From Lipingzhangella_A rawalii (GTDB lineage Bacteria; Actinomycetota; Actinomycetes; Streptosporangiales; Streptosporangiaceae), in NCBI RefSeq assembly GCF_031628175.1, contig NZ_JAVLVT010000010.1:62001-126000 (forward strand): a stretch of DNA of 64,000 nt, in the 5' to 3' direction. Both the position numbers and the translations under genes were made by a program. Under the pieces are notes generated by a model that was not told where the DNA came from, made no database searches, and worked only from the letters and a program-made list of their open reading frames with translations. Shown in pieces: positions 8,771 through 16,745 of this stretch. Positions within the stretch are counted from its first letter, which is position 1. Each line of letters starts with the position of its first letter.

Positions 8771-9226
8771 CTATCCCGCGGCTTCGTCCCGCCCACGACA
8801 GGCCAAGGCATCAGCCCGATCGTTGCCAGCGTCGCCGCTGTGCCCCTTGACCCACTTCCACTGCACATCGTGCTCTGCCGCGATCCGATCCAGCCGCTGC
8901 CACAGGTCGGCGTTCTTCACTGGCTTCCGGTCTGCGGTCAGCCACCCTCGACGCTTCCAGTTGGCGATCCACTGGGTGATGCCCTGACGCACGTAGGTGC
9001 TGTCGGTATGCAGTTCGACCGAAGCCCGACGAGTCAGGCTCTCCAGAGCCTGGATCGCGGCCATCAGCTCCATCCGGTTGTTCGTTGTGCGGGCCTCACC
9101 CCCGTAGAGCTCCCTGGAGTGGTTTCCACAGCGCAGCACTACCCCCCAGCCTCCGGGGCCAGGGTTACCACTGCATGCCCCGTCCGTGTGGATAACCACC
9201 GTCGACCCGTCGTCCGTTTCGTCCAC
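8771..9226 (-). CDS. rnhA: Ribonuclease HI
   Basis: 151 residues, a complete RNase H fold. The DEDD catalytic residues are visible: Asp15 in HTDGACSGNPGPGGWG, Glu53 in NNRMEL, Asp75 in HTDSTYV, and the last aspartate in KGHSGDAGNDRAD, with the basic WKRRGW segment for substrate grip. It cleaves the RNA strand of RNA-DNA hybrids (R-loops, primers). GTG 9226 follows AAGGGG by 6 nt. It lies alone between two terminator-like hairpins upstream and the transposon relic downstream. Confidence 0.95.
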   Translation of the reverse strand: MDETDDGSTVVIHTDGACSGNPGPGGWGVVLRCGNHSRELYGGEARTTNNRMELMAAIQALESLTRRASVELHTDSTYVRQGITQWIANWKRRGWLTADRKPVKNADLWQRLDRIAAEHDVQWKWVKGHSGDAGNDRADALACRGRDEAAG

Positions 9227-9256
9227 CGAATCCCCTTACCGCTCCCGTGACGTGGT

Positions 9257-9276
9257 GGCGGGGCGACCGCCCCGCC
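9257..9276. terminator. GC-rich hairpin upstream of rnhA
   Basis: Stem GGCGGGGC / GCCCCGCC with GACC loop, 30 bp before the rnhA start and after the main terminator of the metB-type gene. Confidence 0.45.
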
Positions 9277-9298
9277 GCGTGGTGTCTGCACCGCACAT

Positions 9299-9332
9299 CG
9301 TCCACCCATCCCGCCCTCGGGATGGGTGGACG
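9299..9332. terminator. Strong terminator after the metB-type gene
   Basis: Perfect 15-bp stem CGTCCACCCATCCCG / CGGGATGGGTGGACG with a 4-nt loop, ending 2 bp before the gene's stop codon on the minus strand. Confidence 0.85.
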
Positions 9333-9334
9333 CT

Positions 9335-10480
9335 TCACCCGGGGAGGGCCTGACGCAGATCGGCCAGCTGGTCCTGGACATCCTCGATTCCCACCGACAG
9401 ACGCACCAGATCGTCGGGAACTTCCAGCGGCGAACCAGCGGCCGACGCATGCGTCATCCGCCCCGGATGCTCGATCAGCGACTCCACCCCGCCCAGCGAC
9501 TCGGCCAGCGTGAACAACCGCGCACGGTCACAGACGGCCAGGGCAGCCTCCGCACCACCCACGAGCCGGAACGAGACCATGCCCCCGAAACCACGCATCT
9601 GCCGGGCGGCGACCCCGTGGCCCGGATGCTCGGCCAGCCCCGGGTACAGCACCTGACTGACCCCCGGATGCTCCACCAACTCGGCGACGATACGTTCGGC
9701 GTTGGCGCAGTGCCGATCCATACGTGCGCCCAGGGTCTTGATCCCCCGCAGGGTGAGCCACGCATCGAACGGCCCCGGCACGGCGCCCATCGTGTTCTGG
9801 TGGAAAGCGAGTCGCTCCCCGAGTTCGGGTTCGGCGACAACCAGGGCACCACCCACAACGTCGGAATGACCACCGAGGTACTTGGTCGTGGAGTGCACGA
9901 CCACGTCGGCGCCGAGCGTGAGGGGCCGCTGGAGATAGGGGGAGGCAAAGGTGTTGTCCACCACCAGCAGGGCGCCAGCCGCGTGCGTGATCTCGGCGAG
10001 CGCGGAAATGTCGGCGATGTTGAGCAACGGATTGGTCGGAGTCTCCACCCAGACGGCGACAGTCTGTGGCCGGATGGCGGCCCGCACTGCCTCCGGGTCG
10101 GACAGTGCGACGGCGTCGAACTCCACTCCCCAGGAGCTCAGAACCCGGGCGAACAGCCGGTAGGTTCCGCCGTAGGCATCTGAAGGAATCACCACATGCG
10201 CCCCGGGTCGGGCGACCGTCCGCACCAGGGTGTCCTCGGCGGCCATCCCCGAGGCGAACGCCAGTCCTCGGGCGCCCTGTTCCAGCGAGGCGAGGCATTC
10301 CTCCAGTGCGGACCGGGTGGGATTTCCCGTTCGGCTGTACTCGTAGCCACCGCGCAGGCCCCCCACCCCGTCCTGACGGTAGGTACTGACCTGGTAGATC
10401 GGAACGGCCACGGCCCCGGTCTCGGTGTCAGCCTCCTGACCGGCGTGGATCGCGCGTGTATCAAACCCGTGGAACGTCAT
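9335..10480 (-). CDS. metB: Cystathionine gamma-synthase/lyase family PLP enzyme
   Basis: 381 residues, a full-length Cys/Met-metabolism PLP enzyme. The cofactor lysine is Lys200 in VHSTTKYLGGHSD; YEYSRTGNPTR, the substrate-phosphate region and DNTFASPYLQ are typical. It would either join O-acyl-homoserine with cysteine to give cystathionine or cleave cystathionine to cysteine, 2-oxobutyrate and ammonia; sequence alone does not separate the two. Beside a cystathionine beta-synthase, the lyase role (reverse transsulfuration) is at least as likely as synthesis. The ATG at 10480 fits the family N-terminus. Confidence 0.9.
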   Translation of the reverse strand: MTFHGFDTRAIHAGQEADTETGAVAVPIYQVSTYRQDGVGGLRGGYEYSRTGNPTRSALEECLASLEQGARGLAFASGMAAEDTLVRTVARPGAHVVIPSDAYGGTYRLFARVLSSWGVEFDAVALSDPEAVRAAIRPQTVAVWVETPTNPLLNIADISALAEITHAAGALLVVDNTFASPYLQRPLTLGADVVVHSTTKYLGGHSDVVGGALVVAEPELGERLAFHQNTMGAVPGPFDAWLTLRGIKTLGARMDRHCANAERIVAELVEHPGVSQVLYPGLAEHPGHGVAARQMRGFGGMVSFRLVGGAEAALAVCDRARLFTLAESLGGVESLIEHPGRMTHASAAGSPLEVPDDLVRLSVGIEDVQDQLADLRQALPG

Positions 10481-10587
10481 GGCCCAACCCTAGGCGTACC
10501 CGGTGGGTGCTGGTGGTCGATCGCGCACACCCACCGGCCGCTGGACGGAACCACTGGATCCCCCGGCCGGGCCGCCGTCGAGCGGAG

Positions 10588-11211
10588 TCATGCGGGGGAG
10601 CTGATCGGCGGGTCCCATCCCTTGTTGGGGTCATAGCGACGGACCACACGTCCGGGAACGCCCGCCACGACACTGTGGTCCGGATACGTGCCCGGCCGCA
10701 CCACCGTCCCCGCGGCAACCACACAGTTCCGCCCGATCTGCGCCCCCGGGAGTATGACTGCGGAAGCTCCCAACCAGGAGCCAGAGCCGATGCTGACCGG
10801 GTCATCCACCGGCCACTGGAACCCCACCGGGGTCGCGGTATCGGTGTAGGTGTGGTTCTGGTCGGTGATGTAGACGTAGGGCCCCGCGAACACGTGATCG
10901 CCGATCTCAATGCGCGAGTGCGCGACGATGTGACTGCCACGGCCAATCGCGCAGCCACTCCCGATCCGGATCACTGTCCCCGCGCCCAGGTCGTGTCCCG
11001 GCGTCATGCCCGCCGTCAGTGTGATCTCAGCACCGAGAACAGTGTGCGCCCCCAGGCGGATCCATGGCTCCCCGAACACGGTGGCGGGTGGGAACGCGAT
11101 GGACGTGCCGGGCCCGAACGCCGCGAACCTGCGCGCGGCGCGCGACCCGGCACGGATCTCTCCCCACCGTCGCAGCCAGGACCATGCTGCCTGGCTGAAC
11201 CACGTCAGCAT
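10588..11211 (-). CDS. Hexapeptide-repeat acyltransferase
   Basis: 207 residues with a left-handed beta-helix of imperfect hexapeptides (about residues 45-190: IRLGAHTVLGAEITL, IGSGCAIGRGSHIVAHSRIEIGDHVF, IGSGSWLGASAVILPGAQIG) and the loop YITDQNHTYTDTATPVGFQW of the WbbJ/maltose-acetyltransferase-like group. The acceptor is unknown. ATG 11211 follows GGGAGGG by about 6 nt. It lies between the transsulfuration genes on the same strand, but resemblance to serine acetyltransferase is not evident, so a metabolic link to them is not shown. Confidence 0.85.
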   Translation of the reverse strand: MLTWFSQAAWSWLRRWGEIRAGSRAARRFAAFGPGTSIAFPPATVFGEPWIRLGAHTVLGAEITLTAGMTPGHDLGAGTVIRIGSGCAIGRGSHIVAHSRIEIGDHVFAGPYVYITDQNHTYTDTATPVGFQWPVDDPVSIGSGSWLGASAVILPGAQIGRNCVVAAGTVVRPGTYPDHSVVAGVPGRVVRRYDPNKGWDPPISSPA

Positions 11212-11289
11212 GCCGGCCCTCCCCTGACTACCTGGCGGTAACAATCGGGGTCACCCTAGTACGGGTTCCCGACATCCCCGCCGGCACCC

Positions 11290-11309
11290 CGGGGCCAATG
11301 GCGGCCCCG
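11290..11309 (-). terminator. Hairpin downstream of the cbs gene
   Basis: Stem CGGGGCC / GGCCCCG with a 6-nt loop, 41 nt after the stop of the cystathionine beta-synthase gene. Confidence 0.5.
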
Positions 11310-11349
11310 ATCGGACAACGGGCCTCGGCCGGGCCGATGGAGGTCCGGG

Positions 11350-12717
11350 TCAGGCCGCGAGATAGGCCAACAGGTCCTGCCGAGTCAGCACCCCGGCCGG
11401 CTTTCCGTCCTGCTGGACCACGACCGCACCGCTACCCTCCAGCAGACGTACGCAGCGACTGACCGCCTCCCCGTTTCCGACGACCGGGAGCGGCGTGCCC
11501 ATGTGTCGTTCCACCGGGTCCGCCATCTGCGCCCGCCCGGCGAACAGCGCGTCCAGCAGGTCGCGTTCGGCGATGGAACCGACCACCTCGGCCGCCATGA
11601 CCGGAGGTTCGGCCTTCATCACCGGCAACTGGGAGACACTGTACTCCCGCATGATTTCCACGGCGGTGCCGACCGTCTCGTCCGGATGCACGTGGACGAA
11701 GTCCGGCAGGCCACGGTTCTTGCCCGCAAGCACCGCACCGGCGGTGGTCTCTTCGGTCTCGGACTCCAGGAACCCGTAGTCAGCCATCCACTCGTCGTTG
11801 AAGATCTTGGTCAGATACCCACGCCCGCCATCGGGCAACAGGACCACGATGACGTCCTCGGGGGAAACCCGTTCCGCGAGGCGTTGCGCCGCCACCACCG
11901 CGGTGCCGCACGAGCCGCCGACCAGCAGGCCCTCCTCCCGTGCCAACCGCCGGGTCATCACGAAGGACTCCTTGTCACTGACCGGAATCACCTCGTCGCA
12001 GATGGAGGGGTCATAGGTCTCGGGCCAGATGTCCTCCCCCACGCCCTCCACCAGGTAGGGCCGACCACTGCCACCCGAGTAGACCGAACCCTCCGGGTCA
12101 GCGCCGACAATCCGAACCCGCCCGTCGGAGACCTCCTTGAGGTAGCGTCCCGCCCCGGTGATGGTCCCTCCCGTACCGATCCCCGCGACGAAGTGCGTGA
12201 CCCGGCCGTCCGTCTGCTCCCAGATCTCCGGCCCCGTGGAGGCGTAGTGGGAGGCCGGATTGTTGGGGTTGGCGTACTGGTCCGGCTTCCAGGCACCCGG
12301 AGTGGTGGCGGTGAGGCGGTCGGACACCGAGTAATAGGAGTCCGGGTGGTCGGGTGCGACCGTGGTCGGGCACACCACCACCTCGGCACCGTAGGACCGC
12401 AACACGGCGAGCTTATCGCTGCCGACCTTGTCCGGACACACGAACACGCAGCGGTATCCCCGCTCCTGGGCCACCAGCGCCAGTCCCACGCCCGTGTTGC
12501 CCGAGGTTGGTTCGATGATGGTTCCCCCGGGTCGCAGTTCTCCGGACTCTTCGGCCGCGGTCACCATCCGCAGCGCAATTCGGTCCTTGACCGACGCCCC
12601 CGGGTTGAAGTATTCGACCTTGGCCGCGACCGTGGGTCCCGCCTCCGGCACCAGCGAGCGCAGCCGCACCAACGGCGTGTCGCCCACGAGGTCCAGCAAC
12701 GAGTCGTGAATCCGCAT
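11350..12717 (-). CDS. cbs: Cystathionine beta-synthase
   Basis: 455 residues. The fold-type II PLP domain (about residues 1-320) has the Schiff-base lysine Lys44 in NPGASVKDR and the SGNTGVGLALVAQERGY and GTGGTITGAGRYLKE loops. Two CBS domains fill the C-terminus (about 335-455), the arrangement of cystathionine beta-synthase rather than plain cysteine synthase. It condenses serine with homocysteine. ATG 12717 has GGAG nearby upstream; earlier in-frame codons give unrelated sequence. With the downstream gamma-lyase/synthase gene it could form a reverse transsulfuration route feeding cysteine to mycothiol. Confidence 0.92.
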   Translation of the reverse strand: MRIHDSLLDLVGDTPLVRLRSLVPEAGPTVAAKVEYFNPGASVKDRIALRMVTAAEESGELRPGGTIIEPTSGNTGVGLALVAQERGYRCVFVCPDKVGSDKLAVLRSYGAEVVVCPTTVAPDHPDSYYSVSDRLTATTPGAWKPDQYANPNNPASHYASTGPEIWEQTDGRVTHFVAGIGTGGTITGAGRYLKEVSDGRVRIVGADPEGSVYSGGSGRPYLVEGVGEDIWPETYDPSICDEVIPVSDKESFVMTRRLAREEGLLVGGSCGTAVVAAQRLAERVSPEDVIVVLLPDGGRGYLTKIFNDEWMADYGFLESETEETTAGAVLAGKNRGLPDFVHVHPDETVGTAVEIMREYSVSQLPVMKAEPPVMAAEVVGSIAERDLLDALFAGRAQMADPVERHMGTPLPVVGNGEAVSRCVRLLEGSGAVVVQQDGKPAGVLTRQDLLAYLAA

Positions 12718-12933
12718 CGCCTCTCCTGCCCTGGAATCTGCCCTGATTCTGTGGGTTGCCCCTGGTCCTGACTCTAGCCCCACACCCGGGCGCGGACGGC
12801 ACGCCACCATCACGCTACGACACGGATTCATCTACTGTCGGTATCGCTCCAATTTCGTCCCCCGACGACTCGCCACCGCCAGCGAACGAACTAGGCTACC
12901 GACCAGTAGCACTGCGAGTGAGGAGGCAGCATC

Positions 12934-14157
12934 ATGCCCGAAGCCGTCATTGTCGCCACCGCACGCTCCCCTATCGGGCGGGCGTTCAAGGGCTCCCTGA
13001 AGGACGTTCGCCCCGATGACCTAACCGCCCAGATCATTCGTTCCACCCTCGACAAGGTGCCCCAGCTGGACCCCAGTCAGATCGACGACCTGATGGTGGG
13101 ATGTGGGCTTCCGGGTGGAGAACAGGGATTCAACCTCGCCCGCGTGGTCGCGGTGCAGCTCGGCCTGGACGGGGTTCCCGGAACCACCACCACCCGCTAC
13201 TGCGCCTCGTCCCTCCAGACCACGCGAATGGCCTACCACGCCATCAAGGCCGGTGAGGGCGACGTCTTCGTCTCCGCTGGTGTGGAAATGGTGAGCCGCT
13301 ACGTCAGCGGCAACAGTGACTCCCTCCCGGAAACGCGCAACCCGCTCTTCGGGGAGGCCGAGGCCCGCACGGCCAAGCGCGCCGAGGGTGGCGCCCCGAC
13401 CTGGCAGGATCCGCGCGAGGACGGATTGCTGCCGGATATCTACATCACCATGGGACAGACGGCGGAGAACGTCGCCCAGCTGCGCAACGTGTCCCGGGAA
13501 CGGCAGGACGAGTTCGGGGTGCGTTCGCAGAACCGTGCTGAGGCCTCGATCGACAACGGCTTCTGGGAGCGGGAGATCGCACCGGTGACCCTGGCGGACG
13601 GCACGGTCGTCTCCGCCGACGACGGCCCGCGTCGCGGAACCTCGCTGGAGAAGGTGTCCTCCCTCGAGCCGGTGTTCCGCCCGGACGGAACCGTGACCGC
13701 GGGCAACTGCTGCCCACTCAACGACGGCGCGGCCGCAGTGGTGATCATGAGTGACCGCAAGGCAGCCGAGCTGGGGATCACTCCCCTGGCGCGCATCGTG
13801 TCCACGGGGGTGAGTGGGCTCTCCCCCGAAATCATGGGACTGGGACCCGTGCAGGCCTCCCGGCAGGCCCTGAACCGGGCGAACCTGAGCATCTCCGACA
13901 TTGACCTCGTCGAGATCAACGAGGCGTTCGCCGCACAGGTTCTCCCCTCCGCCGACGACCTCGGCATCGATGTGGAGAACCAGCTCAATGTCAACGGTGG
14001 TGCCATCGCCGTGGGGCACCCCTTCGGCATGACCGGGGCCCGCATCACCGGAACCCTACTCAACGGGCTTCAGTTCCACGACGGGACGATGGGTCTGGAG
14101 ACCATGTGTGTCGGCGGCGGCCAGGGCATGGCCGCGGTGTTCGAACGCCTCAGCTGA
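12934..14157 (+). CDS. fadA: Acetyl-CoA C-acyltransferase (thiolase)
   Basis: 407 residues, full length for a degradative thiolase. The nucleophilic Cys90 is in TTTRYCASSLQTTRMA, the second active-site segment is VGHPFGMTGARITG, and the C-terminal cysteine is in CVGGGQGMA. It catalyses thiolytic release of acetyl-CoA in beta-oxidation. The start has a clear GGAGG site. A FadB-type partner is not next to it, so it is either expressed alone or works with enzymes encoded elsewhere. It is divergent from cbs with a 216-bp shared upstream region. Confidence 0.92.
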   Translation: MPEAVIVATARSPIGRAFKGSLKDVRPDDLTAQIIRSTLDKVPQLDPSQIDDLMVGCGLPGGEQGFNLARVVAVQLGLDGVPGTTTTRYCASSLQTTRMAYHAIKAGEGDVFVSAGVEMVSRYVSGNSDSLPETRNPLFGEAEARTAKRAEGGAPTWQDPREDGLLPDIYITMGQTAENVAQLRNVSRERQDEFGVRSQNRAEASIDNGFWEREIAPVTLADGTVVSADDGPRRGTSLEKVSSLEPVFRPDGTVTAGNCCPLNDGAAAVVIMSDRKAAELGITPLARIVSTGVSGLSPEIMGLGPVQASRQALNRANLSISDIDLVEINEAFAAQVLPSADDLGIDVENQLNVNGGAIAVGHPFGMTGARITGTLLNGLQFHDGTMGLETMCVGGGQGMAAVFERLS

Positions 14158-14215
14158 GGCACACACCGATACTGCCACCGACACCGACACTGGCACTGGC
14201 ACTGTCGGACACAGG

Positions 14216-14244
14216 CGCCGGGTGGGGAGTGTCCCCACCCGGCG
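14216..14244 (+). terminator. Terminator after the thiolase gene
   Basis: Perfect 12-bp stem CGCCGGGTGGGG / CCCCACCCGGCG, 5-nt loop, followed by AAATAAT. It lies 59 nt downstream of the stop, after a stretch of short GACAC/GGCAC tandem repeats. Confidence 0.8.
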
Positions 14245-14335
14245 AAATAATCGCAAAAGCTGGGCGCCAGGTCTTGTCCAAATCGAGATTGTCTTGCAGT
14301 GTCGCTGGTAAGTGCCGCACAGTTCGGAGGTGCCT

Positions 14336-14581
14336 ATGTCGGTGACCCACTCGCCGGAGACCCACGCGCTACTCCTCGCCCGCATCCCTGTTGTGACCGG
14401 CCGTGACCTCCACGAGTGGTTCGACAGGCTGGAACACGGCCCCGGGGTGGCCCGCTGCCAGGAGCGCGCCACGTGGCTCGCGGACGAACACGGCATCAGC
14501 GACGCCTATGCCCGTGCCCTGGTTCTGGAATATGACCGCAGCCGCCGCAACCGTTCCCTGATTCCGCCACAGCGCACCTGA
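14336..14581 (+). CDS. DUF4287 family protein
   Basis: 81 residues. ATG 14336 follows GGAGG by 6 nt. The sequence (HALLLARIPVVTGRDLHEWF, ATWLADEHGISDAYARALVLEYDR) matches the small DUF4287 family, which is predicted helical and has no known activity. It stands alone between two hairpins. The family is often found as a free-standing cytosolic protein in actinomycetes. Confidence 0.8.
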   Translation: MSVTHSPETHALLLARIPVVTGRDLHEWFDRLEHGPGVARCQERATWLADEHGISDAYARALVLEYDRSRRNRSLIPPQRT

Positions 14582-14686
14582 GGCCCGTCCGCGCCCGTCT
14601 CTGGGGCCACAACCGCGTTCGGGCTGCCGGAGTACCGGTGCAGCCCGGCGCTGGAGTCCGTCTGGCCCACACCATGAACGCGCCGC

Positions 14687-14711
14687 TGCCTCGTCTGCTG
14701 TGGACGAGGCA
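14687..14711. terminator. Hairpin between convergent genes
   Basis: Stem TGCCTCGTC / GACGAGGCA with a 7-nt loop between the DUF4287 gene (+) and the Bax-inhibitor gene (-). Confidence 0.6.
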
Positions 14712-14781
14712 ACGGCGCCCGAGTTGAGTCGTCCATGGAGCCCCGCCCGCGGCTGGGCGAGGGCATCCATCGGCGAATGCT

Positions 14782-15672
14782 CTAATCGGCGAACATCGAC
14801 TTCAGGATCCAGATCATCCGCAGGATCTCGATGTAGATCCACACGAGCGTCAGCGTCAGGCCGAAGGCAAGCTGCCAGGAGAACTTCTCCGGCATGCCGG
14901 ACGCGATCGCGTCATCGACCATCTTGAACTCGATGGCCAGCATCAGCGAGGCGATCACGACGGCCACGAGGCAGATGATCAGGCCGAGCCAGCTGGGCTC
15001 CCGCAGGCCCAGCCCGCCCGGGATGAAGAACGCGAGCACGAAGTTCGCCAACAGCGCGATGACCAGACCGATGGCCGCTGCCGAGACCACCTTCACGAAG
15101 GTGTTGGTGACCCGGATGACCTCGAATTTGTACAGGGCCAACATGGTTCCGGCCACGAACAGGGTGCCCAGTACGGCGGGCACGACGAGGCTCCCGGCGG
15201 CACCGATGCCCTGGGCCGCGAGGTTCATCTCCAGGATGAAGCTCAGGCCCCCCACGAACAGGCCCTCGAGAGCGGCGAAGATCATGATCAGGACCGGGTT
15301 CGTGGACTGCTTGAACCCGATGACCAGCCCGAGGACCATCCCACCCAGGGCCCCGACGATGGCCAGTGGGTAGACCAGCCCGGGGTTGACCATGGTGCCG
15401 ACGAAGTAGGTGATCACTGCGGTCAGGATCACCATGCCGAGGGTCAGTCCGGTTCGGACCACGACGTCGTCGATGGTGACCGGGCGTTCTCCGCCACCCA
15501 TCGGCGCCTGGGGGCCTGGGTAACCGGCCTGAGGGTAGCCGGGTTGGCCGTAGGGCTGGCCGGCCTGTGCATAACCGGCGTAGCCCTGCTGGTACGGGGC
15601 CCCAGGGGCGTATCCCGCCTGCCCGGAGCCCACAGCCCGCTTCAGTACGGGGTTGGAACTGCTCATCCGCAT
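14782..15672 (-). CDS. Bax inhibitor-1/YccA family membrane protein
   Basis: About 296 residues. The first 65 are a Gly/Tyr/Gln/Pro-rich cytoplasmic tail (YQQGYAGYAQAGQPYGQPGY), then seven hydrophobic helices to the end (SWQLAFGLTLTLVWIYIEIL). This is the actinobacterial form of the BI-1-like (TMBIM) family, thought to be proton-sensitive calcium leak channels. The start could be either of two ATGs 6 bp apart (15672, 15666); the ribosome site is weak (AAAGGG 11 nt upstream of the first). Confidence 0.88.
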   Translation of the reverse strand: MRMSSSNPVLKRAVGSGQAGYAPGAPYQQGYAGYAQAGQPYGQPGYPQAGYPGPQAPMGGGERPVTIDDVVVRTGLTLGMVILTAVITYFVGTMVNPGLVYPLAIVGALGGMVLGLVIGFKQSTNPVLIMIFAALEGLFVGGLSFILEMNLAAQGIGAAGSLVVPAVLGTLFVAGTMLALYKFEVIRVTNTFVKVVSAAAIGLVIALLANFVLAFFIPGGLGLREPSWLGLIICLVAVVIASLMLAIEFKMVDDAIASGMPEKFSWQLAFGLTLTLVWIYIEILRMIWILKSMFAD

Positions 15673-15756
15673 GGTGTCGCAAGCCCTTTCCGGGGTATCA
15701 CTGGTCTGCCCCAAACTTAACGCACGGGGCCGCGCGCGGGTTCCCGGCCTCGTGCA

Positions 15757-15791
15757 GCTGCCGCCCGGGATTCGATCACCCGGACGGCAGC
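15757..15791 (-). terminator. Terminator after putA
   Basis: GCTGCCG-C-CCGGG pairs with CCCGG-A-CGGCAGC (one mismatch), beginning 16 nt after the proline dehydrogenase stop. Confidence 0.7.
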
Positions 15792-15806
15792 GTGGATGCG
15801 GCAGGC

Positions 15807-16745
15807 TCAGCCGCGAGTCACCAGTGACCTCAGGAAGAACGCGAGGTTGGCCGGGCGTTCCGCGATACGGCGCATGTAGTAGCCGTACCACTCCTGGCCG
15901 TAGGGAACATAGACCCGCATCCGGTTCCCGGCGGCGGCCAGTCGACGCTGTTCGGTGTCCCGCACCCCGTACAGCATCTGGAACTCGAAGTCCTCGAGCC
16001 CGCGCCCGCTCTCCACAGCCAGGGCCTGAGTGATCCCGATCAGCCGCGGATCGTGCGTGGCGATCATCGGATAGGCCGATCCCTGCATCAGCACGCGTGC
16101 GCACCGGACATAGGACCGGTCCACATCCTGCTGGTTCCGGTAGGCCACGGAGGCAGGTTCGTCGTAGGCGCCCTTACACAGCCGAACCCGGGCGCCAGCA
16201 GCCGCCAGGTCCCGACAGTCCTGCTCGGTACGGCGCAGGTAGGACTGGACCACGGCACCCACCCAGGGATAGTCCGCACGCAGCTTGGCATGGATATCCA
16301 GGGTCGAGTCGGTGGTGGTGTGATCCTCCATGTCGAGGGTGACCGTGGTTCCCGCATCCTGGGCCGCGGCACAGATGCGACGCGCATTGGCCAGCGCGAT
16401 ACGTTCACCGTCCTGGGGCAGGGCCTGTCCCAGAGCGGACAGTTTCACCGATACCTCGACCCGCTCGGCCAAACCGGTCCGATCCAGCTCCGCGAGTAGC
16501 TGTGTGTAGGCCTGGACAGTGTCCTCCGCCGTTTCTGCGTCGGTGACGTCCTCCCCGAGGTGGTCCAGGGTGACCAGGCGGTCCTGGGCCAGAGCGCTGA
16601 TCGCCGGAAGGGCTTCGGCGAGGTTCTGCCCCGCTACGAAGCGTTCGATAAGGGCGCTGGCGAACGGGGCGTGTTCGATCAGCTGGCGGCAGCGCGTGGA
16701 GCGAGCCGCCGCGAGCAGTGGTCTGCGCAGCATCAGGTCCGTCAC
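15807..16745 (-). CDS. putA: Proline dehydrogenase (monofunctional)
   Basis: 312 residues, the size of single-function FAD-dependent proline dehydrogenases. It shows the TIM-barrel motifs RVEVSVKLSALGQ, TVTLDMEDHTTTD, VRLCKGAYDEP and the C-terminal YVPYGQEWYGYYMRRIAERP, whose arginines hold the proline carboxylate. It oxidises proline to pyrroline-5-carboxylate. The GTG start overlaps the pruA stop by 4 bp (GTGA), implying translational coupling and channelled use of the two enzymes. Confidence 0.95.
   Translation of the reverse strand: MTDLMLRRPLLAAARSTRCRQLIEHAPFASALIERFVAGQNLAEALPAISALAQDRLVTLDHLGEDVTDAETAEDTVQAYTQLLAELDRTGLAERVEVSVKLSALGQALPQDGERIALANARRICAAAQDAGTTVTLDMEDHTTTDSTLDIHAKLRADYPWVGAVVQSYLRRTEQDCRDLAAAGARVRLCKGAYDEPASVAYRNQQDVDRSYVRCARVLMQGSAYPMIATHDPRLIGITQALAVESGRGLEDFEFQMLYGVRDTEQRRLAAAGNRMRVYVPYGQEWYGYYMRRIAERPANLAFFLRSLVTRG

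Noticed and set aside
14170..14205. GACAC/GGCAC repeats as a CRISPR-like array
   Set aside because: Units are only about 6 bp with no spacers; simple tandem repeats in front of a terminator.
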